Translations under genes and position numbers: made by a program
Origin: Methylobacterium goesingense
GTDB lineage: Bacteria > Pseudomonadota > Alphaproteobacteria > Rhizobiales > Beijerinckiaceae
Assembly: GCF_022179225.1 (NCBI RefSeq)
Contig: NZ_BPQL01000004.1
Span: 1 to 54,970, forward strand
Direction: 5' to 3'
DNA: 54,970 nt
Part shown: positions 45,538-54,715 of the stretch, in pieces
Numbering within the stretch: position 1 is the first letter of the stretch
How the letters are laid out: each line of letters begins with the position of its first letter
Notes under the pieces: generated by a model
Database searches by the model: none
Told to the model about the DNA's origin: nothing
The model's input: only the letters and a program-made list of their open reading frames with translations

Positions 45538-46737
45538 TCAGGCGCGGCCGAGCCAGGCCGCGAGGCGCGCCCGGGCAAGGCCGAGGAGGAGGCGCAAGGG
45601 GTTGAGGCCGGCCGGCGCCGGGGCCTCGGCGCCGGAGAGACGGGCATCGACCGCGCGGGCGAAATCCGCCGCGATGCGGCCGGCGAGGTCGCGCACGAGG
45701 CCGGGACGGCCGAACTGCGCGAGGGGCCCGGTCAGGGTGTAGCCGACATCGAGCACGACCCGGGCCGTGCCCGGCGCCGGACCGGGCTCGACCCGGTAGC
45801 GCAGTTCGCCCTCGGTGGCCGAGCGCCCGCCCGCGTCGCTGCCGGCACCCCGGACCGAACCGGCGAGCGTGGCGGGGTCCCGCGCGATGCGGGCGCTGCC
45901 CCGGAAGGTCGCGGCGATCGGCCCGATCCGGACCTGAAGGCCGCCCTCGACCGTGTCGGGCTCGGGCCGGCCCGTCAGGACGGCGCCGGGTAGGCAGGCG
46001 GCCACGGCCTCGATATCCCCCAGCAGGGCGAAGACGGCGTCCGGCGGGTGGGACAGGTCGATGACGTGCGTGAAGCGGTGGGCGGGCGCGAAAGGGGTCG
46101 CCGGCGTCGCCGCCCGGGCGGGCGCGACCCGGTTCTCCGTGACCCGCGCAGCCTGTGAGCGAGCCGCCACCGTCTCGCCGATGCGGGCGCCGACGGGGCC
46201 GAGGGCGCGCGCTGCGCCGGTCTCGGGCCGGATGCCTTGGGCGCGGCGCTCTGCGATGACGGCCATCACCGCTCGCACGATGCCGGCGTAGCCGGTACAG
46301 CGGCAGAGGTTGCCCGAGAGGCCGACCCGGATCCGCCGCTCGTCGGCCTCGGGCAGGCGCAGGACGAGGTCGCGTGCGGCCACCAGCATGCCGGGGGTGC
46401 AGTAGCCGCACTGGAGCGCGTGCTCGCGGTTGAAGGCGGCGCGTAGTTCCGTGGCGATCGGGTCGTCGTCCAGGCCCTCGATGGTAGTCACGGCGGCCCC
46501 TGCGCAGGCGCCCGCGAAGGTCAGGCAGGCGCGCGCCGGTTCGCCGTCGAGGAGCACGGTGCAGGCACCGCAGACGCCGTGCTCGCAGCCCAGATGCGTG
46601 CCCGTCAGGTTCAGGTTCTCGCGCAGCACGTCGCCGAGATGGCTGCGCGGCTCGGCTTCGATGCGTAGGGACCGTCCGTTCACCGTCAGCCCGAGGGCGA
46701 TCCGGCCAGTGGTGGGCTCGGCCAATCCGGCGCTCAT
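45538..46737 (-). CDS. Molybdenum hydroxylase [2Fe-2S] subunit fused to a CoxG-like SRPBCC domain
   Basis: 399 residues, more than twice the usual 150-170 of this subunit. Residues about 15-165 carry both [2Fe-2S] clusters: CEHGVCGACTVLLDG (plant-type) and CGYCTPGM ... CRCTGY (helical). After an Ala/Arg-rich linker, residues about 220-370 form a CoxG-like domain (HVIDLSHPPDAVFALLGDIE, VAACLPGAVLTG). CoxG proteins normally occur separately and help anchor carbon monoxide dehydrogenase to the membrane. The last helix may do so here. ATGA overlap with the FAD-subunit gene. Confidence 0.9.
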   Translation of the reverse strand: MSAGLAEPTTGRIALGLTVNGRSLRIEAEPRSHLGDVLRENLNLTGTHLGCEHGVCGACTVLLDGEPARACLTFAGACAGAAVTTIEGLDDDPIATELRAAFNREHALQCGYCTPGMLVAARDLVLRLPEADERRIRVGLSGNLCRCTGYAGIVRAVMAVIAERRAQGIRPETGAARALGPVGARIGETVAARSQAARVTENRVAPARAATPATPFAPAHRFTHVIDLSHPPDAVFALLGDIEAVAACLPGAVLTGRPEPDTVEGGLQVRIGPIAATFRGSARIARDPATLAGSVRGAGSDAGGRSATEGELRYRVEPGPAPGTARVVLDVGYTLTGPLAQFGRPGLVRDLAGRIAADFARAVDARLSGAEAPAPAGLNPLRLLLGLARARLAAWLGRA

Positions 46738-47600
46738 GCGGCCTCCGGGACACGCGAGAGGGGGAGCTTTCCGGCCTGCGCCACCGCGCGGGCCAGCACC
46801 GTGACGTGGACGTGGCGCTCGACCGGGTCCGCCATGCCGGCGGCGATCAGGGCGGCCTCCGCCGCGCTAGGCTCGAAGCGCTCCGCGAAATCGGGACTGA
46901 TGCGGCCGCCGAAGAGCGGACGAGCATCGGCGAGGAGCACGGGCGCCCCCTCGACGGCGCCGATCACCGCGCGTCCCCGGCCGGCCCCCGGCTCCAGGCG
47001 CACGGCCCCGATGGCGTGGGCGAACTCCCCGATCTTGGCGCAGTGCTTGACGTAGCCCCAGGCGGCGCCCGGCGGCAGGGCCGGCACGCGCACCGCCACC
47101 AGGATCTCGGCCGGTCCGAGCGCCACCTCCAGCGCGCCGGTGACGAAGCGCTCCACCGGCAGGGTGCGGCGGCCCTTGGGCCCCGCGATCTCGACCTCGG
47201 CGCCGAGCGCCATCAGGGCGCTCACCCAGTCGGCGGCCGGGTCGGCGTGGACGAGGCTGCCGCCGATGGTGCCCCGGTTGCGCACGGGCCGGTAGGCGAT
47301 CGCCGAGGCCACCCGCTGCAGGGCGCCCCCCGTGAGGTCGGGCACGCGCCCGTCCTCGATGTTGGCGTGGGTCACGCATGCGCCGAGCACGAGGGCGCCG
47401 GCCTCGACGCGGGCCTGACGCAACTCCGCGATTCCCGTGATGTCGAGGATCAGGTCCGGTTCGACGAGGCGCAAGGCCAGCATCGGCCCGAGGGACTGTG
47501 CGCCCGCGATCAGCTTCACGCCGCCCTCTGCCGTCGCGAGGCGGTCGAGCAGGGCGGCGAGGCTCGCCGGGCGCTCCCAGGCGAAGGGGCTGGGTTTCAT
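46734..47600 (-). CDS. Molybdenum hydroxylase FAD-binding subunit (CoxM-like)
   Basis: 288 residues from ATG 47600. FAD-binding PCMH fold with AGAQSLGPMLALRL and TIGGSLVHADPAADWVSAL, plus the CoxM-type C-terminal domain. It transfers electrons from the Mo site, via the Fe-S subunit, to an acceptor. Coupled on both sides by ATGA overlaps with the large and Fe-S subunit genes, indicating stoichiometric synthesis. Confidence 0.93.
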   Translation of the reverse strand: MKPSPFAWERPASLAALLDRLATAEGGVKLIAGAQSLGPMLALRLVEPDLILDITGIAELRQARVEAGALVLGACVTHANIEDGRVPDLTGGALQRVASAIAYRPVRNRGTIGGSLVHADPAADWVSALMALGAEVEIAGPKGRRTLPVERFVTGALEVALGPAEILVAVRVPALPPGAAWGYVKHCAKIGEFAHAIGAVRLEPGAGRGRAVIGAVEGAPVLLADARPLFGGRISPDFAERFEPSAAEAALIAAGMADPVERHVHVTVLARAVAQAGKLPLSRVPEAA

Positions 47601-49981
47601 GCGGCCTCCCGTGCGGGCTCGGCGCCGGTGCGGGCGGCCAGCACCGCCTCCACGATCCGTCGGGGCGTGACGGGGGAATGCAGCATCTCGACGCCGAGCG
47701 GGGCCAGCGCGTCGTTGATCGCGTTGGCGAGCGCGGCCGGCGGCGCGATGGCGCCACCCTCGCCGATGCCCTTCTGGCCGAAGCGCGTGTAGGGCGAGGG
47801 GGTCTCCATGTGCTCGATGCGCGCCATCGGCACCTCGGCGGCGCCGGGCAGCAGGTAGTCGGCAAACGTCGAGGCCAGCGGCTGGCCGCGGGCGTCGAAG
47901 CGCATCTCCTCGTAGAGGGCGGTGCCGATGCCCTGCGCGAGGCCGCCATAGATCTGGCCATCGACCACGAGGGGGTTCACCAGGGTGCCGCCATCCTCGA
48001 CGATGACGTAGTCGAGGATCTCGACGGCGCCGAGATCGGGATCGACTGCGACCACGACCGCGTGGGCCGCGTAGGAGAAGGTGCCGGAATCGCGCTGCGG
48101 CTTGTAGCCGGCGGTGACCTCGAGCCCACCCGGATCGGTGTCGGGGCCAAGGTCCTGCGGGCGTCGGTACCAGGTGCGGGCGATGGCTTCCAGGGAGATG
48201 TCGCCGGAGGGGCCGACCACGTGGCCGCCCGAGAAGTGGCATGCCTCGGGGCTTGCCTGGAGCAGGTGGGCGCCGATCCGCACCGCCCGGTCGCGCAGGG
48301 TCTCGCAGGCCGTCGCCACCGCGCCACCGGCCATCACCATCACGCGCGAACCCCAGGAGCCGGTGGAGTAGGGCGTCATCGCGGTGTCGCCGTGGACGAG
48401 GCGGGTGCGCGCCACCGGCACGCCCAGGATCTCGTGGGCGACCTGGGCCAGCGTCGTCTCCAGGCCTTGGCCGTGGGAATGCGCGCCGATGCGGAGTTCG
48501 AGGCCGCCGTCCGGCGTCAGCCGGGCGGAGGCCTGCTCGTGGCCCGGCACCATCGGAATGCCCCAGCCGGAATAGACCGAGGTGCCGTGGGCCGCCTGCT
48601 CGCAATAGACCGACAGGCCGAGGCCGATGCGGCGCCCGTCCGGTTCGGACGCGCGTTGGCGGGCGCGGACGCCCTCGACGTCGATGGCCCTCAGCGCGCG
48701 GGCGAGCGCCTGCGGATAGTCGCCGCTGTCGAAGTGCTTTCGGGTGATGTTCTCGAACGGCATCTGCTCGGGCCGGACGAGATTTTTTTCACGCACGACC
48801 TCGGGCGCGATGCCCGCTTCACGGGCGACCGCGTCGAGCACGAGTTCGAGGGCGAAGCAGACGCCGGTGCGGGCGACCCCCCGGTAGGGCAGGATCGGGC
48901 ACTTATTGGTGGCCACCGACCACGTGCGGCAGCGATAGCTCGGGAAATCGTAGGGGCCCGGCAGGATGCTGGCGACCTGTGCCGCCTCCAGGCAGGCCGA
49001 GAACGGATAGGCCGAGTAGGCGCCGGAATCGACGGTCGCCTCGCAGTCGATGCCCCGCAACCTGCCGTCGCGCTCCGCATAGGCGGTGATGCGATAGTGG
49101 TGCTCGCGGCAATTGGCGTTGGCGGTGAGGTGCTCGCGCCGGTCCTCAAGCCACCGCACCGGATGGCCGAGGCGCAGCGCCAGCCAGGTCAGCGCCACGT
49201 CCTCGGCGAGCAGGATCGCCTTGTAGCCGAAGCCGCCGCCGACGTCGGGCGAGACGATGCGGATGCGGCCCTGCTCGAGCCCCAAGCATTCCGCCAGCCC
49301 GTTGCGCACGATGTGGGGCATCTGGCTCGCGGTATGGACGACGACCTGATCGAGGCGGTGGTCGAGATGCACCACGGTGCCGCGTCCCTCGATCGGCGCC
49401 ATGCACTGGCGCCCCGTCGAGATCGTGCGGCTGACCTTGATCGGCGCGTCGAGCGCGGAGGCGATGTCGATGTCGACCAGGGTCTCCAGGTAGACGTTGT
49501 CGCCCCAGTGCTCGTGGACGAGGGCGGAGCCGGGCTCGCGCGCGGCCAGCATGTCGTGGATCGCCGGCAACTCCTCGAGGTCGAGAACGATGGCGGCGGC
49601 GATGTCCTCGGCCTCGGCCCGGGTCGGAGCGACGCACATCGCGACGAGCTCGCCCACCTGCCGGACCTTGCCCGTGGCGAGCACCGGTTGCTCCGAGGCC
49701 TTGAAGCCCGGCAACCCCGAGACCGCCCGGATCGGCTGCACGCCGTCGAGGTCGGCGGCCGTGAAGACGCGGTCGCGATAGGCCCCCGGCACGTGGATGG
49801 CCCGGATGCGGGCATGCGCCAGGGGGCTGCGGACGAAGGCCACGTCCTGCATCCCGGGTAGACGGATGTCGCCGACGAACTGCCCGCGCCCGCGCATCAG
49901 CCGGTCGTCCTCCTTGCGGGGGAGGGGAGCGCCGACGCCCTCCTGGCGCGGCGGAACCGCGCTGGCGCCCGCGCCACTCAT
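47597..49981 (-). CDS. Molybdenum hydroxylase large (molybdopterin) subunit, xanthine dehydrogenase/CoxL family
   Basis: 794 residues. Molybdopterin cytosine dinucleotide-type enzymes hydroxylate a carbon next to nitrogen or an aldehyde, using water. DVGGGFGYK is the cofactor-binding motif and GIGEGGAI near the C-terminus holds the catalytic glutamate. The active-site loop reads PYRGVARTG, near form II AYRGAGR and lacking the AYxCSFR of true CO dehydrogenase, so CO oxidation is unlikely. Operon context suggests an N-heterocycle or similar substrate brought in by the Liv importer. Confidence 0.92.
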   Translation of the reverse strand: MSGAGASAVPPRQEGVGAPLPRKEDDRLMRGRGQFVGDIRLPGMQDVAFVRSPLAHARIRAIHVPGAYRDRVFTAADLDGVQPIRAVSGLPGFKASEQPVLATGKVRQVGELVAMCVAPTRAEAEDIAAAIVLDLEELPAIHDMLAAREPGSALVHEHWGDNVYLETLVDIDIASALDAPIKVSRTISTGRQCMAPIEGRGTVVHLDHRLDQVVVHTASQMPHIVRNGLAECLGLEQGRIRIVSPDVGGGFGYKAILLAEDVALTWLALRLGHPVRWLEDRREHLTANANCREHHYRITAYAERDGRLRGIDCEATVDSGAYSAYPFSACLEAAQVASILPGPYDFPSYRCRTWSVATNKCPILPYRGVARTGVCFALELVLDAVAREAGIAPEVVREKNLVRPEQMPFENITRKHFDSGDYPQALARALRAIDVEGVRARQRASEPDGRRIGLGLSVYCEQAAHGTSVYSGWGIPMVPGHEQASARLTPDGGLELRIGAHSHGQGLETTLAQVAHEILGVPVARTRLVHGDTAMTPYSTGSWGSRVMVMAGGAVATACETLRDRAVRIGAHLLQASPEACHFSGGHVVGPSGDISLEAIARTWYRRPQDLGPDTDPGGLEVTAGYKPQRDSGTFSYAAHAVVVAVDPDLGAVEILDYVIVEDGGTLVNPLVVDGQIYGGLAQGIGTALYEEMRFDARGQPLASTFADYLLPGAAEVPMARIEHMETPSPYTRFGQKGIGEGGAIAPPAALANAINDALAPLGVEMLHSPVTPRRIVEAVLAARTGAEPAREAA

Positions 49982-50868
49982 CGGGTGCCTCCGAGGAGGT
50001 CCTGCGCGGCGCGCACCAGCAGGCCGTCGGGCCGGCGGAACTCGTTGAGGATCGAGAAGTGGTCGGCGCCGGGCACCGGCAGCAGAGCGCCGGGTACGTG
50101 GGCGGCGGCGCGCAGGGCGTGGAGGTTGCGCGCGTCGTGGACGAGGGCGGGCAACTCGCGGCTGCCGTAGGCGATCGTCAGGGGCTTGTCGACGACGGGG
50201 CGCCGCAGGGGCGAGAGCGTCTCGACCTCCGCATCCGTGAGTCCGAGCTTGTCGTCGAGGTAGGTGTCGCGGATCGGGGCGAGGTCGTAGACGCCGGAGA
50301 TCGCGAGGCCCGCCGCCACCGCCGGGTGGCCGAGCTGCATCGCGGCGAGCTGGGCGCCGGCCGACCAGCCGGACAGCACGAGGGGGCCGGAGATCCCGTG
50401 GGCCGGTCCCCGCTCGGCGAGCCAGTCGAGGGCCGCGCCGATCTCGGCGACGATCCCCGCGAGACTGGATTCCGGGGCCAGGGTGTAGCCCGGCATCGCC
50501 ACCGACCAGCCGGCCGCGTTGAGCCCTTCGGCGAAGCAGGCGAAATCGGCCCGCGCGTTGCGCTGCCAGTAGCCACCGTGGACGAAGACGAGGCAGGGCG
50601 CGCCGGCTTGCACGGCCGGGTAGAGGTCGAAGGCGGTGCGGTCGCTTTCTCCTGTGCCGCGGGCGCTTGCTGCATAGGGGATGTCGAGGTGCTGGCCATG
50701 CGCGGCCCGGTACGCCGCCGAGGCGGCGTTGCGGGCGGCGACCTGCGCGGCGGAGTCGGGCACGCCCGCGTTGTTGTCGTAACAGGCGCCGCGCGCCGCC
50801 CGGTCGAGGTCGCCCCAGCGGCGGCGCGGGTCGGCGGGCGTCGGGTCGTCGAGGCGGAAGGCGGTCAT
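49978..50868 (-). CDS. Alpha/beta hydrolase (kynurenine formamidase-like)
   Basis: 296 residues from ATG 50868, with GGGAG upstream. The oxyanion motif HGGYW and nucleophile elbow GWSAGAQLAAM resemble kynurenine formamidase and related N-formyl or ester hydrolases; the His near the end (GADHFSIL) completes the triad. It is coupled to the large hydroxylase subunit by an ATGA overlap, so it probably hydrolyses a pathway intermediate. No tryptophan-pathway genes are nearby, so kynurenine is not implied. Confidence 0.85.
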   Translation of the reverse strand: MTAFRLDDPTPADPRRRWGDLDRAARGACYDNNAGVPDSAAQVAARNAASAAYRAAHGQHLDIPYAASARGTGESDRTAFDLYPAVQAGAPCLVFVHGGYWQRNARADFACFAEGLNAAGWSVAMPGYTLAPESSLAGIVAEIGAALDWLAERGPAHGISGPLVLSGWSAGAQLAAMQLGHPAVAAGLAISGVYDLAPIRDTYLDDKLGLTDAEVETLSPLRRPVVDKPLTIAYGSRELPALVHDARNLHALRAAAHVPGALLPVPGADHFSILNEFRRPDGLLVRAAQDLLGGTR

Positions 50869-50878
50869 GGACACTCCC

Positions 50879-52168
50879 TCAGGCCGCGATCGCCTGGGGC
50901 AGGATCGGCGAGTCGGCCTCGAAGCGCCGGCCCGCCCGCAGGCAGAAGGCGGGGCGCAGGAGCCGGTCGGCGACGACGCGGGTGTCCTCGTTGTCCCGCA
51001 GGAGGAAGCGTCCGCGATCGTCGTGCAGCACCGAGACGTCGGCCGCGAACCCCACCGTCAGGGCGCCGATGCGGTCGCTCATGCGCAGCATCTCGGCCGG
51101 GTGCGAGGTCACCATCGGCACCACCTCCTCCAGCGGGATGCCCAGCGCCATCATCGAGCTCATCGCCTGGGTGAGGCTGAAGCGGGCCTGGCCGAGGAAG
51201 GGGTGGTTCTCGTCGTCGTGGTGCTCGTCCGGGGTGCCGGCGGGTTGGGGCACCTCGGTGTTGTAGCCGTGCATGTCGGCGCCCAGCGTGTAGGGGATCA
51301 CGCCGGCCGGCAGCGAGGCGCGGGCGACCCGGTAGGAGAAGTGGCTGCCGTGGCCGACATCCACCTTGAGCCCCGCATCCATCGCCCGGCGGATGATGTG
51401 GTGGACCTCGCCGGCCTCGTTGATGAAGCCGCCGGGATGGCGGGTGAAGGGATGGGCCAGCACGTCGCCGGGGCGCAGCAGCGGAATCACCCGTTCGACG
51501 ATAGTGTCGGCGTCCTCGCCGTTGGCGCCGGATTCCGGCAGGCCCCAGAGCTGGCCGAAATGCACGTAGAGCGGGAGATCGGCCTGGCGGCTGATCTCGG
51601 CGGCCATCTCCATGACGCGGATGCCCCAGCGGGCGAAACCGCCGATCTCGGCATGGCCCTTGATGCCGCGCACGAGGTCGCGGTTCTCGGTGGCCGATTT
51701 CACCGTGGCGTCGATGTCGACGCCGTCCGGGCTGTAGAGGTTCGGGTAGAAATGCCCCTCCAGACCGCCGACGAGGTAGGCCGACAGGAAGGCCAGCACC
51801 TGCGTGTCGGCCTGCTCGGCGATGAAGTGGCGGAAGCCCGGCAGGGTCATGCAGGACGGACCGCCTTGGTCCACCACGGTGGTGACGCCCGAGCGCACCC
51901 CGACCATGTCGGGGTTCAGGCCGAAGCGGCCGGTGACGTACTGGTAGACGTGGGCGTGGGTGTCGATCATGCCCGGCAGCACGAGCTTGCCCGAGACGTC
52001 CACGGTCTCGGCGGCGGAAGAGGGCAGGATCGCCGCCTCCACCGCGGCGATGCGCCCGTCGCGGATCGCCACGTCGCGGAGGCCATCGATGCCGGAGGCG
52101 GGGCAGATGACGCGGCCCCCGCGCAGGAGCAGATCGTAGCGGCGCGGATCAGGGTTGGATTCGACCAT
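50879..52168 (-). CDS. Amidohydrolase (dihydroorotase/D-aminoacylase-like cyclic amidase)
   Basis: 429 residues from ATG 52168. Metal-dependent TIM-barrel hydrolase: DTHAHVYQYVTG is the metal-binding HxH, IKGHAEIGG probably contains the bridging lysine, and VDVGHGSHFSY and TLGADMHGY contain further ligands. PGMIDTHAH and the composite beta-sandwich at both ends are typical. Close relatives act on cyclic amides, N-acyl amino acids or imides. First gene of the operon and divergent from the MarR gene; likely ring-opening or deacylating step. Confidence 0.88.
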   Translation of the reverse strand: MVESNPDPRRYDLLLRGGRVICPASGIDGLRDVAIRDGRIAAVEAAILPSSAAETVDVSGKLVLPGMIDTHAHVYQYVTGRFGLNPDMVGVRSGVTTVVDQGGPSCMTLPGFRHFIAEQADTQVLAFLSAYLVGGLEGHFYPNLYSPDGVDIDATVKSATENRDLVRGIKGHAEIGGFARWGIRVMEMAAEISRQADLPLYVHFGQLWGLPESGANGEDADTIVERVIPLLRPGDVLAHPFTRHPGGFINEAGEVHHIIRRAMDAGLKVDVGHGSHFSYRVARASLPAGVIPYTLGADMHGYNTEVPQPAGTPDEHHDDENHPFLGQARFSLTQAMSSMMALGIPLEEVVPMVTSHPAEMLRMSDRIGALTVGFAADVSVLHDDRGRFLLRDNEDTRVVADRLLRPAFCLRAGRRFEADSPILPQAIAA

Positions 52169-52236
52169 CACTCGACCTCGTGATCCCGGCCGGTCGGTAC
52201 CGGCCCCGTTCTTGCCAAAAATTGCCCGACCAAAAG

Positions 52237-52250
52237 CGAAGCATGCTTCG
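52237..52250. promoter_or_regulatory. 14-bp palindrome, probable MarR operator
   Basis: CGAAGCATGCTTCG is a perfect palindrome centred in the 138-bp interval between the divergent amidohydrolase and MarR genes. Size, symmetry and place fit a MarR-type operator that would control both directions. Flanking DNA is the most AT-rich part of the interval (CCAAAAATTGCCCGACCAAAA). Confidence 0.55.
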
Positions 52251-52306
52251 TATCTCGGCTTTGCACGGGGCGTGCCAAGTCCGAAGCCATTCTGGGAAAC
52301 GCGTCG

Positions 52307-52825
52307 ATGGAGCAGGTCTCGGAGAGTATCGTGGAGGGACCGCCGGAGCGGGGGCCCGGGCCGGAGGGCGCGGCGCCGTGGCCGCTCTCGGAGCGGCCCG
52401 GATTTCTGGCGCGGCGGATGCACCAGATCCACGTCAGCCTTTTTGCTGAGCGGTGTGCCGATTTTCGCGTCACGCCGCTGCAGTACAGCCTGCTCTCGCT
52501 GCTGCGGCAGCTAGGGCAAGCCGACCAGACCACGATCGCCGAAGCCGTCGCCCTCGACCGCACGACGACGACGGGCGCCCTCAAGCGCCTGGCGGCGCGG
52601 GGGCTCGTCGACCGCGCGACCTCGCCCACCGATCGCCGCGCGCAGATCTGCCGCCTGACGGCGGCGGGCGAGGCGCTTCACGGGGCGATGGAGGCGGCGG
52701 CCCGGGAGGCGCACGCCCGGACGGTGGAGGCCCTCTCGGAGGCGGACCAGGCCCACCTCATCCGCCTGCTGAGGCAGGTCGTTGCCGCGCATGACGACCG
52801 GATGGGCGAGGCCGATCTTGGCTGA
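52307..52825 (+). CDS. MarR family transcriptional regulator
   Basis: 172 residues. The winged helix-turn-helix is clear: FRVTPLQYSLLSLLRQLG, TTIAEAVALDRTTTTGALKR and the wing LVDRATSPTDRRAQICRLT. A Pro/Gly-rich N-terminal tail precedes the dimerisation helices. MarR proteins usually repress until a small aromatic or phenolic ligand binds. It is divergent from the eleven-gene catabolic operon and probably senses its substrate. Confidence 0.92.
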   Translation: MEQVSESIVEGPPERGPGPEGAAPWPLSERPGFLARRMHQIHVSLFAERCADFRVTPLQYSLLSLLRQLGQADQTTIAEAVALDRTTTTGALKRLAARGLVDRATSPTDRRAQICRLTAAGEALHGAMEAAAREAHARTVEALSEADQAHLIRLLRQVVAAHDDRMGEADLG

Positions 52826-52903
52826 GCATCCTTCGCCGAAGGGGTCACGGGTTCCGCGTCGGGGGATCGCGCCTCGTCGACAGGCGGCCCGGATGCGTAG
52901 CGG

Positions 52904-54085
52904 TCACCGCCCGCCGAGGGAGGCGGGCTGTCCCGGCAGCGGCAGGCGGTAGCCGGTGTCGGCAAGGCCGTCGCCCTCGACGCGGTACACGCCCAGCGTC
53001 CGGTCGACATAGTTGCCGACATAGACGTAAGCCCCCGAGGGACTGAACACGATGCCCTGGGTCACCGCCCCGGCCTCGGCCTCGGCCACCCGCCGGACGC
53101 CGTCCGGTCCGATGGCCAGGAGCGCCACCGCGCCGGTCGGCGTGTAGCCCGGACTGCTCCGTGGCGCGCTCGCTCCCCGCACCACCGAGACCGCCGCGTG
53201 GCGGCCGTCCGGCGCGATCGCCAGGGCCTCCGGCGTGTCGCCGATCCCCAGATGGTCGACCACGACCGGGCGGGCCGCATCGGCCCGGATCACGCTCACG
53301 GTGTCGGCATGGCCGTCGCTCGGCTCCGGTCCGGTATTGCCCGTGAGGGCGAGGCGTCCGTCCGGCGTCACGTCGAGCCCGTAGACGCCCGGTCCCACCG
53401 GCATGTCGAGGGCGGGATCGTAGCGCAGGGCCGTGCCGTCGATGGCGAGGACGCCGATCCGGCCGGCCTTGTTCTTGGCGACGAAGGCCCGTTTGCCGTC
53501 GGGCGCGAACGCCACCGCCGCGGCCTCGTCGCCGACCTCCACCGTCGCGACGGGGCGCACGACGGTGCCGCGGATGCTCAGGGCGGTGACGCTGCGCCCC
53601 GCGCGGTTGGCGACGAGGGCGAGGTCACCGGCCCGGTTGATGGCGAGACCGGAGGGCTGCGACCCCACCGTCAGGGTCTCGACGACGCGCGGCGGCTCGG
53701 CGGCGAGATCGATGACGTGGAGCCGGTTGTCGGGCTGCGCGTACCAGGCCGTGCCCTCCGGGCGCATCAGGACCGAACTGGCCACGAGGCCGAGGCGGCC
53801 GTCCGGCGTGACGCGCAGGTTGGTCGGCGGTCCGTAGACCGAGTTGTCGAGGGGAAGGGTGTGGAAGAGGCGCGGGCGCGCCTCGTCGCCGACGTCGAGG
53901 ATCCCGACCGCATCGTGCCCGTTCGGCCCGTTCCGGCCGCCCTCCGGATCGAAGAAGGTCTTGCCGTCGAGGCCGACCAGGATGCGGGACGGCGCCTCGG
54001 CCGCCGGCACGCCCGCCGGGGCGGCCAGGATGAGGATGCCCAGAAGCGCGGTGCGCGTGAGCCTGTGTGCGAGCCATCGTCTCAT
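52904..54085 (-). CDS. YncE-like seven-bladed beta-propeller protein (secreted)
   Basis: 393 residues. A signal peptide (MRRWLAHRLTRTALLGILIL..., ends near VPAAEA) is followed by about seven repeats of the type LRVTPDGRLGLVAS, LAINRAGDLALVANR, VAFAPDGKRAFVAK, LDVTPDGRLALTGN, LAIAPDGRHAAVSV and VFSPSGAYVYVGNY. Such propellers include YncE and 6-phosphogluconolactonase-like proteins. Periplasmic; ligand or enzyme role unknown. Convergent with the MarR gene. Confidence 0.85.
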   Translation of the reverse strand: MRRWLAHRLTRTALLGILILAAPAGVPAAEAPSRILVGLDGKTFFDPEGGRNGPNGHDAVGILDVGDEARPRLFHTLPLDNSVYGPPTNLRVTPDGRLGLVASSVLMRPEGTAWYAQPDNRLHVIDLAAEPPRVVETLTVGSQPSGLAINRAGDLALVANRAGRSVTALSIRGTVVRPVATVEVGDEAAAVAFAPDGKRAFVAKNKAGRIGVLAIDGTALRYDPALDMPVGPGVYGLDVTPDGRLALTGNTGPEPSDGHADTVSVIRADAARPVVVDHLGIGDTPEALAIAPDGRHAAVSVVRGASAPRSSPGYTPTGAVALLAIGPDGVRRVAEAEAGAVTQGIVFSPSGAYVYVGNYVDRTLGVYRVEGDGLADTGYRLPLPGQPASLGGR

Positions 54086-54175
54086 CGCGAGGACATAGGG
54101 CGGGAGAGAGACGGCGCCCGTCCGGTGATCGATGTTTTTCCGATGGTCGCGGGTGGCTGATACGCTCTGGCAGGT

Positions 54176-54409
54176 TCAGGACGGATCGCGATCGCCCGTC
54201 AGCGGGCGCCGATAGATCAGGGTTTCCGCCAAGTACAGATCCAGGCTCGAGAATGATCGGGACCTCCGCGTGACCGCTGCCCAGTTCTCGGCGACCCGGC
54301 AGGCTTCGGTCTCGTCGCTGGCCGCGAAGGTCAGGCTCTCGCTGCGCAATTCGGATTCTGTGTAGAGATGGGCCGTGTAGATCTCGCGTCGGCCTTCGGG
54401 GGGGGGCAT
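54176..54409 (-). CDS. Small hypothetical protein
   Basis: 77 residues from ATG 54409; a longer frame from 54538 exists but its extension is poor. The core TAHLYTESELRSESLTFAAS, then DETEACRVAENWAAVTRRSR, is polar with alternating hydrophobics and looks like a small folded alpha/beta protein. No family is named. No good Shine-Dalgarno. It lies 90 bp upstream of the beta-propeller gene on the same strand. Confidence 0.4.
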   Translation of the reverse strand: MPPPEGRREIYTAHLYTESELRSESLTFAASDETEACRVAENWAAVTRRSRSFSSLDLYLAETLIYRRPLTGDRDPS

Positions 54410-54593
54410 CGAGGATGTGTCCGGGCGCTCGTCCAAGTTGAGGCAAAGATCTTCAATAAGTTTCACGCCGCTGCCGCAGAAGCCGGATTGGTTCGGTATC
54501 CCTGATGAGCAGTACCTACGGTACGCCCACGATCTCATGGGAAGACCCGCCGCGGCCGGGGGCCGGGCGGGTCCGTGGGGAAGTCTATGGCCG

Positions 54594-54692
54594 CTACAGG
54601 CTCAGGAAGGCGTTGGCCGAGCCCACGACCGTGAAGGCGAGGCCACCGACAAAGGCGGCGGCCATCGCGTAGGAGAAGCCCTTCAGCAGCAT
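54594..54692 (-). CDS. Possible 32-residue membrane peptide
   Basis: ATG 54692 to TAG at 54594, with GGGAGA upstream. It encodes a hydrophobic peptide, MLLKGFSYAMAAAFVGGLAF followed by TVVGSANAFLSL, with a Lys near the start: a single-span membrane peptide. It lies directly downstream of the secreted-protein gene at 54716 on the same strand, only 23 bp away. Small size makes chance possible, but both the RBS and the hydrophobic profile are good. Confidence 0.4.
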   Translation of the reverse strand: MLLKGFSYAMAAAFVGGLAFTVVGSANAFLSL

Positions 54693-54715
54693 CGGGTGAT
54701 CCGTCTCCCGTTCGA

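Noticed and set aside
47597..49981. Aerobic carbon monoxide dehydrogenase (form I CoxL)
   Set aside because: The form I active-site signature AYxCSFR is absent; the loop reads PYRGVARTG, and the operon contains hydrolases and an importer not expected for CO oxidation.
49978..50868. True kynurenine formamidase (KynB) of tryptophan degradation
   Set aside because: The HGGYW motif only supports the wider hydrolase group; no kynureninase or tryptophan dioxygenase is nearby, and the gene is coupled to a molybdenum hydroxylase.
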